NCBI RefSeq assembly: GCF_021991925.1
Contig: NZ_RXZI01000002.1
Span: forward strand, 372,001 to 436,000
Direction of reading: 5' to 3'
DNA from: Sutcliffiella horikoshii
GTDB taxonomy: Bacteria; Bacillota; Bacilli; Bacillales; Bacillaceae_I
Length of the DNA stretch: 64,000 nucleotides
Under the pieces are notes generated by a model that did not search any database, was not told the origin of the DNA, and was given only the letters and a program-made list of their open reading frames with translations. Within the stretch, counting starts at the first letter, position 1. The number at the start of each line of letters is the position of its first letter. A program made the position numbers and the translations under genes. Positions 57,953-64,000 of this stretch are shown here, one piece after another.

Positions 57953-58699
57953 TTGGATAAAAAGAAAGTATTAAAGATTGTTGGCATGGTGGTAGGAGCT
58001 GTATTGATCTTCTTTATTGGTGCGGCGATTGGCACTAGTGGGGCGAAGATAACGTTGGAGGAAAAAGTGTTGGAGCTCCGTACAATCGATCAAGAAATAG
58101 AAGCAATGGCAGCGGACCGTGATCAGCAGAAGACTGATATCGAGGAGGAAATCGCTTCACTGGAAGAGGCCAAGAAGGGTGTTGCAGAGGAGATTTCCGC
58201 CTTGCAAGATGAGAAGAGCGCTACAGAAGCACTGATCAAAGACAAAAAACAGATTGAGGACGACTTAACCGAGGCAAATGGTAAGCTTTCCGATATTGAG
58301 GCAGAGTTGGAAAAAGAGTTAGCGGAGGGAAGGAAAGAAGTAGAGGCTGAACTGGAGAGCTTGAATGGCGACCTTACTTCCTTAAAAGAAGAGATTGCCG
58401 GGAAACAAGCCGAACTTGATACCATTGTTGGTGGTATCAAGGAAAAGAAGGATGCTCCTAAAATTCTTCCTGCCGGCTACTTCGTCGTTGGTGTTGATAT
58501 TCCCTCTGGCAGGTACAAGGTGACAACAAATGGCACAAGTGGAAGCAACTTTGTGGTGTACGGATCAAATGGTAGCCTCGAGGTTAACACCATCATCAGC
58601 AATAGAAATGACTTCGGAGTAAAAGAATACGTCGTCTGGCTGAACGATGGCATGATCATTGATGCAAGTGATACGTTTAAGTATGTGCCAGTAGAATAA
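57953..58699 (+). CDS. Membrane-anchored coiled-coil protein
   Basis: TTG 57953 follows ATGGGGGAATCAAG; the GTG at 57920 has no ribosome site. 248 residues: one membrane helix (IVGMVVGAVLIFFIGAAIG), a coiled coil about residues 35-170 rich in EEIASLEEAKKGVAEEISAL, and a C-terminal 80-residue beta domain with LPAGYFVVGVDIPSGRYKVTT and VWLNDGMIIDASD. The C-terminal domain recurs in Firmicute surface proteins; function unknown. Confidence 0.75.
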   Translation: MDKKKVLKIVGMVVGAVLIFFIGAAIGTSGAKITLEEKVLELRTIDQEIEAMAADRDQQKTDIEEEIASLEEAKKGVAEEISALQDEKSATEALIKDKKQIEDDLTEANGKLSDIEAELEKELAEGRKEVEAELESLNGDLTSLKEEIAGKQAELDTIVGGIKEKKDAPKILPAGYFVVGVDIPSGRYKVTTNGTSGSNFVVYGSNGSLEVNTIISNRNDFGVKEYVVWLNDGMIIDASDTFKYVPVE

Positions 58700-58708
58700 A
58701 AGGACAGT

Positions 58709-58756
58709 TCTTCCGCTTCTTCCCCACTTAATAGAAGGGTGGCGGGAGCGGAAGAG
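58709..58756. terminator. Convergent stem-loop
   Basis: TTCTTCCGCT and AGCGGAAGAG pair across 28 bases, between two convergent genes. Confidence 0.5.
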
Positions 58757-58764
58757 CTCTCCCT

Positions 58765-59073
58765 CTATATCCTCTCTCTTCCATTCCGTTCAAGCTCCAT
58801 TCGTTCCTGCTGTTGGTGGTGTAGGGCAAGTGGGTCTGTATAGATGCCATATATGTCGCCTTGTTTATATTTCTCTTCCGTTTTAGATCTCTGTATAGGC
58901 GAGGTCCGCTTTAAATCATGTGTTTTTCTCCTACCAATCCCTGGAAGTGCTACAGCAGTCATCAAAATCACCACCATGATCCCCCATATATTCCCCTGCA
59001 CCACAAAATATAAAAATAAAAGTCCCATCAATATCAACCACATAGTAACCTCCAAAAGTAATGACCACATCAC
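58765..59073 (-). CDS. Small membrane protein
   Basis: ATG start; ribosome site TTTGGAGGTTACT on the minus strand. 102 residues: two membrane helices within the first 55 residues and a basic, Gln/Arg-rich cytoplasmic tail ending HHQQQERMELERNGRERI. Family not recognised. Confidence 0.65.
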   Translation of the reverse strand: MMWSLLLEVTMWLILMGLLFLYFVVQGNIWGIMVVILMTAVALPGIGRRKTHDLKRTSPIQRSKTEEKYKQGDIYGIYTDPLALHHQQQERMELERNGRERI

Positions 59074-59315
59074 TACATATATGGCGATAACCTGTGAAAT
59101 ATGAGCGGAACGAGCAGGTCGGGTTCACGCACTCAGGAATTCACGAATCATTAAGACAGAGGGTAATCTCTCTGCTTTTTCTATTAATCTATCAAATTCC
59201 ACACACCCAATAGGACACAAGTCCATGCATCCCAACGCATTATTCATAGAATAATAGAAAAGGTAGAGAGACGGGTCTCCGACTCTTCTCCCTTTAAAAG
59301 GAGGTGCAACAACAT

Positions 59316-59483
59316 ATGAAATGCTACTACTACGCAAGTTCAAGACATGACCATAACCATAACCATAAAATACACTGTAAACCAAAGCATAAAGAAAAGT
59401 GCCATTGCAAAAAGTGCAAGAACAATGTCAACATCAACCTCTTTGGAATAAGTATCAACATTGGAGGCAAAGGTCATTGCTAA
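59316..59483 (+). CDS. Cys/His-rich small protein, 55 aa
   Basis: ATG after AAAAGGAGGTGCAAC. 55 residues with a repeated DHNHNH run, then CKPKHKEKCHCKKCKN and a hydrophobic end NINLFGISINIGGKGHC. The clusters of Cys and His suggest metal binding or cross-linking, as in small spore-coat proteins. CATAGAATA at 59245 resembles a late sporulation -10 element, but the spacing to a -35 is not convincing. Confidence 0.6.
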   Translation: MKCYYYASSRHDHNHNHKIHCKPKHKEKCHCKKCKNNVNINLFGISINIGGKGHC

Positions 59484-59591
59484 GTGAATGGTGAAAAGTG
59501 TAAGGAATTGTTTACACCTCAAAGGAGGGCAGTGAAAACTGTCCTTTTCTATTTGTTTTTGATAAGGTAGGATAAAAAGGGGATCATTCCA

Positions 59592-59977
59592 ATGAATCTG
59601 AGCGGCATACACCATATCGCCATCATCTGTTCCAACTATGAAAAATCCAAAGATTTTTATACCAATCTGATGGGGTTCCCCATCATCCGTGAGGTGTATA
59701 GGGAGGAGCGGAACTCCTATAAACTGGATCTTAGCCTCCCCGATGGTACCCAGCTTGAGCTATTTTCTTTTCCTAATGCTCCGAAAAGGCCAAGCTATCC
59801 CGAAGCGCAGGGCCTCCGCCACCTGGCATTTAAAACTTCAGATATCATAGCGACAGTAGAGGAGTTGGAAGAAAAGGGGTAAAGGTGGAACCCAAAAGAA
59901 TAGACGAATACACTAACAACAAGTACACATTCTTTTCCGATCCAGATGGCTTGCCAATTGAACTCTACGAGGTGTAG
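59592..59977 (+). pseudogene. VOC/glyoxalase family gene with frameshift
   Basis: ATG after AAGGGGATCATTCCA. The first 96 codons (LSGIHHIAIICSNYEKSKDFYTNLMGF, LDLSLPDGTQLELFSF) encode most of a single-domain VOC protein, then a stop at 59880. The next frame supplies the expected end, PKRIDEYTNNKYTFFSDPDGLPIELYEV in shape, to 59977. Loss of one G in a GGGG run (EEKG/VKVEP) explains it, so it is either a recent pseudogene or a sequencing slip. Confidence 0.8.
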
Positions 59978-60000
59978 ATTCCAACGCCAACACAAAAAAT

Positions 60001-60034
60001 GCCAAGTACCGTAATGATATTCCGGCACTTGGCT
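60001..60034 (+). terminator. Terminator of the VOC gene
   Basis: GCCAAGTACCG and CCGGCACTTGGC pair, followed by TTTCTTC. Confidence 0.7.
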
Positions 60035-60646
60035 TTCTTCAACAGGTCACAAAAAAGCAGATGAACTCGATGGTCGTACTCTTAAAGGTAAACATAACGA
60101 AGCTAAATACCAGAGGATAGAAGTTGGAAGAGAGACCTGCGCTTTACCTGACTATCCGTTTCTTACGCACTAACTTTTACTTGGGACTGGCGGCTAACTG
60201 CTTTTAAAATAAACATCTTGTCCTGTGCCGTTAACATTCTCCAGCTTTTCACTTTAATTTTCATTTAAACTTCCCCCTTGTCATCTTTTTCCGATTAAAC
60301 ATCTATAGTTGAAAAATACCTTTTATTAACATGATATAAACAACAAAAAATCCAACATTTTCCGCAAATTATTGCTAGATTACTGGATGTTTTTATCGAA
60401 TAGATGCAGAAATAAGTAGGTTTATGTAAGTTAGAGAAAAGTGGACATTTACAGGATTTATTTACCATTTTCGCTTTATGGGAAAATAATATAATATTTT
60501 ACTATTTTATCCTGATGGGCATCATGATAAAATTAATACTTGTTGATAGGATTTTGTCATGGATTTTTTGAAACTAACCATGGCTACTATCCGTATAAAC
60601 TACTAAAGCAATAAAACAACTACATAAACAAGAGGAGGAACAAAAA
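60035..60646. other. Gene-poor stretch
   Basis: A coding-like remnant, HKKADELDGRTLKGKHNEAK, occupies 60048-60173 but has no start. From 60250 the sequence is AT-rich with no recognised motif. AGAGGAGGAAC at 60630 is the ribosome site of the next gene. Confidence 0.45.
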
Positions 60647-61072
60647 ATGAAACGTACAGCAGAAATAGTAATGACTGTTATCGCAGTGATCATCAGTGGG
60701 ATTACCGCACTTTTTGGATTATTGATGAACTTCGGCTTGTCCAGTCCTGAGTTTACACAGATGATGGAGGAAGAAATGGCAACCGACCCGGCGGTGGAAG
60801 AAGTGGACATGGCGGCATTCATGGACATGCTGGCATTAGCTGGCCCGACTTGGATCGCAGTAGGACTTCTCTCTTTAATCCTTGGTGTAATTGCTATCAT
60901 CGCTCTAAAAGGCAACAAAAAGCCAGTGCTTGCGGGAGTCATGCTGATCTTGGCTGCACTTGTCATCGGAGTCGGGACATTTGGATTGGGATTCATTCCA
61001 GCCCTTCTTTACTTGATTGCAGGTATCATGGCATTTGCGCGCAAACCAAAAGTGACAGAACAGCATATCTAA
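60647..61072 (+). CDS. DUF4064 membrane protein
   Basis: ATG after AAGAGGAGGAACAAAAA. 141 residues, four membrane helices; KRTAEIVMTVIAVIISGITALFGLLMNF and GLLSLILGVIAIIALKGNKKPVLAG fit DUF4064. An acidic loop between helices 1 and 2 contains MMEEEMATDPAVEEVD. Function unknown. A strong terminator follows. Confidence 0.85.
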   Translation: MKRTAEIVMTVIAVIISGITALFGLLMNFGLSSPEFTQMMEEEMATDPAVEEVDMAAFMDMLALAGPTWIAVGLLSLILGVIAIIALKGNKKPVLAGVMLILAALVIGVGTFGLGFIPALLYLIAGIMAFARKPKVTEQHI

Positions 61073-61085
61073 TGTTAATGAACAA

Positions 61086-61125
61086 AAAGATGGCAGAGAG
61101 GGAGACTTCTCTGCCATCTTTTTTG
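61086..61125 (+). terminator. Terminator of the DUF4064 gene
   Basis: AAAGATGGCAGAG pairs with CTCTGCCATCTTT, followed by TTTTG. Confidence 0.85.
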
Positions 61126-61199
61126 TGAAATGGGTAATAAAATGATAGTTTAGGAACTTTCTGTAGCTTTCATCCTGCGTAACTTCCCCCTAACGGAAG

Positions 61200-61320
61200 T
61201 TTATTTTCTGTTAGCCAAAAATACTTTCCATTCAACATCATTTATTTTCCGTTAGGCCAAATTTATTTTCCATTAAAAAAATATACGAGCCGTTCGACAC
61301 ATACCCCACTTATTCGACAC
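61200..61320. repeat. Degenerate 20-21-bp tandem repeats
   Basis: TTTATTTTCYRTTAG-type units at 61200, 61221, 61241, 61262 and then TTCGACAC at 61293 and 61313. Period 20-21 bases, as in the array at 14441. Confidence 0.5.
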
Positions 61321-61355
61321 ACTTCCTCAATCCCTAAAACAACCTTAAAATCAAC

Positions 61356-61385
61356 AAAGAGGCCCAAAATTCCCAGGGCCTCTTT
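61356..61385 (-). terminator. Terminator of the small minus-strand gene
   Basis: AAAGAGGCCC and GGGCCTCTTT are perfect arms with a 10-base loop, followed on the minus strand by GTTGATTTT. Confidence 0.7.
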
Positions 61386-61419
61386 CAATCTGTTTATCTT
61401 AGCTGCTGCTTCTCAAGAT

Positions 61420-61596
61420 CTAACAAGTTAAATCTTGAATCTTCGTTCTGCATTGAATGGCTTCTGACTTATGTGCTTCCGCTTTTTCCACTAGTTGATG
61501 CTTCATGTCTTTATCCAGACAATCGTTGGCAATCACCGTGAAATAATGGGCTCGCATAGTATGCCAGAAGTACTGTAAGTTTCTTACGGTCTTCAT
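61420..61596 (-). CDS. Small hypothetical protein, 58 aa
   Basis: ATG 61596 follows AAAAGGAGGTCCTGCT; the longer frame from 61674 lacks a site. 58 residues: KTVRNLQYFWHTMRAHYFTV and a charged helical end with KAEAHKSEAIQCRTKIQ. No family recognised, but the ribosome site and terminator are good. Confidence 0.65.
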   Translation of the reverse strand: MKTVRNLQYFWHTMRAHYFTVIANDCLDKDMKHQLVEKAEAHKSEAIQCRTKIQDLTC

Positions 61597-61837
61597 AGCA
61601 GGACCTCCTTTTCGCTCATAAATCAACGGAGGTTGGTGCGGGTAACTGGCTAACTGGTTCACCACGGAAGGCAAACGGAAGTCCCTTTAGTTTTGCGTCA
61701 CTAGCTTTCACTAGTTTTGCCTTTTTCCATGATTTATGAAAAGTACATACCTATTGTAGTCTTTTAGGAGGTGTAAGGACATAGGACTTATGGAGTGTTT
61801 TTGTCGTATTTTGTCGGCGGTGGGGGGCATTCAATTA

Positions 61838-62974
61838 TCAATTCCCACAACACTTCTTATACTTCTTCCCACTCCCACAAGGACAAGGGTCATTCCTTCC
61901 CACTTTCTTTCCAGTGTCAAAACTTACCACGTTGTTCCGAGAAGGTGCTACTGTAGGCTTATCAGAAGTAATTTCATGGGGAGCATACCCTTTCAGGAAC
62001 CACTGTTTCGTGTTGTTATAAAAATGCATCAACTCATTTATGACTATCTTGGCAGAGTCCATGCTTTCAAACACAACATCTTCAGACATTACTCTTACTA
62101 CTTCATTTGGCATATATCCCTGCTTAAACATGGATTGGCATTCTATAGTGTGGAGATCTGCTTCCTTTTGGGAAAGGGAACACTCTTTCCTTAATAGGGC
62201 AGAGACCTTCTTAAAACTCGCTGTCCGTTCGACGTAACCTTCTTCCCCTGCACGGAGTAACTCTTTTTTGGTAAAAGGATAAAAGTTCTGGCTCGGTCTC
62301 ATTTCTTGCTGCTCTAATATCATTTTAGGCTGCATTACTTCATAATGGGAAAAACCGTGTTCATCATGATAATGGGATTTATAATAGAGCTCCGCTTCCT
62401 TAATGGTGTAGAGGAAGCGACGAAAATCCTTCATCTCCACCAACTCTTCTTCTATCATATGGAAGAACTGATCATCGCTTAGCGTGCCGTAATAATATAG
62501 CATCCCATGGGTAACCTTAATCCATTCTGTATTTTGCTTCGTGATAGAAGACCATGTTGGATCCATTAAAATATCTTTTAAGGCCTCAGTCAATTTAGGG
62601 TCAGATGGGAGGGCAAGCTTATTTTGTCCTTCTTCTGATACTAGATAAATGAAGCCCGTAGCTTGAAAGAAATAGAGTTGATGGATTTCCAATGTTTCAG
62701 TGGAAGCTTGCCCATTATGGAAGACAAGTCCTTTCAGGATTTTCATACGATGCTCATCCCAAGTCAAAAGAAGATCTTCCAAACGCTTGGGGATCTCCTC
62801 CGCCAACAAGTCAACTAGCGGTCCCTTGTTCAGGCTGCTTGCATTCTCAATCCCATAATTCTTGCGCAAGGTGTGTAGGTCTTCTTTTGTTTTAAAAGAT
62901 AAAGCATCCTTTAAGGTGAAAGGAAGAGAGAGATTAATAGTTAACTCATCCACCAGGTTCTGTATTTGATCCAC
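61838..62974 (-). CDS. SEC-C motif protein
   Basis: The GTG at 62974 lies inside GGAGGTG, so the exact start is uncertain; 378 residues from there. The body is helical with no family I know. The last 22 residues are a SEC-C zinc motif, [19 protein letters not shown], as at the end of SecA and of many unrelated proteins. A related N-terminal segment, [23 protein letters not shown], resembles SAP-like helices. Function unknown. Confidence 0.8.
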
Positions 62975-63201
62975 CTCCAGTGGTTATTTTTTATCTAGTA
63001 TAACCTTTTACGAGTAATTCTAACATGGGCGGGCCTTACAATATAGAGTTCTGCCTTAATAGCCAAGGTCTTTAGTCGGATAAAAGCAGTTACGCCCAGA
63101 AAGTTATTGATTATTAAGAAAACTCATAGTATCTTTAATACTAGATAGGTTGGTAGCGTTTGCATAGAAAGGCATAGTTTGCTAGATGTTTGGGAATCAA
63201 T

Positions 63202-63295
63202 GTGTGCAAATTTGCGCAAACGATTTCACGTTTATAGAAACATCACCAACACCAAGCTAATTATTTTTCTGTGCAACTTTGTGCAAACGCTTCCG
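63202..63295 (+). promoter_or_regulatory. Two direct-repeat LacI/CcpA-type sites
   Basis: GTGCAAATTTGCGCAAACGAT (63204) and GTGCAACTTTGTGCAAACGCT (63271) are a spaced direct repeat. CGCAAACGATTTCA and TGCAAACGCTTCCG match 11 and 12 of 14 positions of the CcpA cre consensus, and also the GCAAACG half-site of maltodextrin LacI regulators. Both precede the pullulanase gene. Confidence 0.6.
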
Positions 63296-63341
63296 CATTT
63301 TAGCAAGACAAGAAAATCATAGTATTGAAAGGGGCAGGGAT

Positions 63342-64000
63342 ATGAAGAGAAGGGTTCAAAGGGGAATGGCTGTTTTACTTTCCGCTCTACTTGTTGTGTC
63401 CATGTTTGCGGGGTACCTACCTACTAAAGCGGTAGCCGAAACTGGAAATAAGAAGATAGTGTTCAGCTATGAACGGCCTGATGGGAATTATGAAGGATGG
63501 AATCTGTGGGTCTGGGGGACTGGTGTGAAGGATGACCAGATAGACTTTACAGAATTCAAGGATGGAAAGGCATATGCCGACATTGCAGTTAGTAATAATG
63601 CGGATAAAGTCGGTTTTATTATCCGAAAAGGAAATTGGGAAGAAAAGGACGTGGATAAGGATCGTGAGATAAAGGTCAACAAAAACGATGACATCACCAA
63701 AGTTCACGTAATAAGCCAGCAGGAAACATTCACGCAAGTTCCTGATGGAAGCGCACCTGTGGTCGCGGACGGAAGCGCAGATTTCTTTTTCCGTGATAAA
63801 GACCTGTACGCAGCAGGTGAAATGGACAAGGTCGAAAAGGTCGAGCTAGCGATTTTAGGTGAAACATACGAAATGAACGCCGAGCAGGATAAGGAGCGTT
63901 TTACTTATACAGTAAAAGACCTTCCTATAGGCGAGCATGAATATACTTATTTGGTGACAGTGGATGGAGAGACAAAGGAAGTAAGTGACCCATATAACAC
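63342..64000 (+). CDS. Secreted pullulanase-type enzyme, 3' partial
   Basis: ATG after GAAAGGGGCAGGGAT; the frame stays open to the right edge. 219 codons visible: a signal peptide (VLLSALLVVSMFAGYLPTKAVA), then a CBM41/pullulanase-associated domain (IVFSYERPDGNYEGWNLWVWGTG, KVGFIIRKGNWEEKDVDKDREI), then an N-terminal amylase-type domain (GSADFFFRDKDLYAAG). The enzyme should degrade alpha-glucans outside the cell. The catalytic domain lies outside the window, so pullulanase versus other alpha-glucanase is not decided. Confidence 0.85.
   Translation, partial: MKRRVQRGMAVLLSALLVVSMFAGYLPTKAVAETGNKKIVFSYERPDGNYEGWNLWVWGTGVKDDQIDFTEFKDGKAYADIAVSNNADKVGFIIRKGNWEEKDVDKDREIKVNKNDDITKVHVISQQETFTQVPDGSAPVVADGSADFFFRDKDLYAAGEMDKVEKVELAILGETYEMNAEQDKERFTYTVKDLPIGEHEYTYLVTVDGETKEVSDPYN

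Overview
The window looks like chromosome from a spore-forming, low-GC Firmicute of the Bacillus group. This rests on strong AGGAGG-type ribosome sites, frequent GTG/TTG starts, a GerA-family germinant-receptor subunit, LicT/RAT antitermination, a yybP-ykoY manganese riboswitch, and PRD and ECF-sigma modules. No rRNA, tRNA, CRISPR array or intact transposase was seen.

Left part (1-17.3 kb). A 5'-truncated trypsin-like protease with a very acidic Tyr/Trp tail is followed by a NERD/zinc-finger protein and a DUF1540 peptide. Then comes a complete aryl-beta-glucoside module: licT, a PTS EIIBCA gene and two tandem GH1 6-phospho-beta-glucosidases, with an antiterminator RNA in front of both licT and the PTS gene. 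A TetR gene with a paired SMR efflux system follows, with shared operator-like palindromes. Further on are a TerC-family gene under a manganese riboswitch, a DUF3889 protein, a lipoprotein, an LD-carboxypeptidase and an orphan GerA-type gene.

Rhs region (17.3-37 kb). This is the most unusual part. A decayed Rhs/YD-repeat core with no N-terminus is followed by a tandem array of displaced Rhs C-terminal cassettes. Most restart at the same core position, carry the same linker, and then switch to unrelated AT-rich toxin tips (SHH-like, GH-E, PD-(D/E)XK-like, AHH and one unassigned), each followed by its own immunity gene and a conserved hairpin spacer. Several cassettes show decay: a frameshift, a nonsense codon, an internal deletion, or bare junction scars. 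Beyond the last scar lies a run of small genes that resemble immunity genes without toxins (HEAT, ankyrin, Imm26-like). A membrane-anchored Lon-type peptidase pair sits between two scars.

Middle part (37-49 kb). It holds a nucleotidyltransferase, a thioredoxin-like protein, and an ECF sigma/anti-sigma pair. A MerR/DUF3967-type gene is studded with TATCG pentamers. A compact three-gene unit (membrane-anchored protein, GHSLGGH lipase, small helical protein) may be a type VII-style lipase toxin locus. After it come rarD, a second NERD protein, and about ten tandem copies of a 52-bp hairpin unit.

Right part (49-64 kb). A complete yhf-type operon (yhfZ, yhfY, yhfU, yhfT, php, yhfS, yhfX, yhfW) carries two matching 9-4-9 palindromes, which I predict are the YhfZ operators. 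Small hypothetical genes, a frameshifted glyoxalase-like gene, a DUF4064 protein and a SEC-C protein follow. The window ends in the start of a secreted pullulanase-type enzyme behind two LacI/CcpA-like sites.
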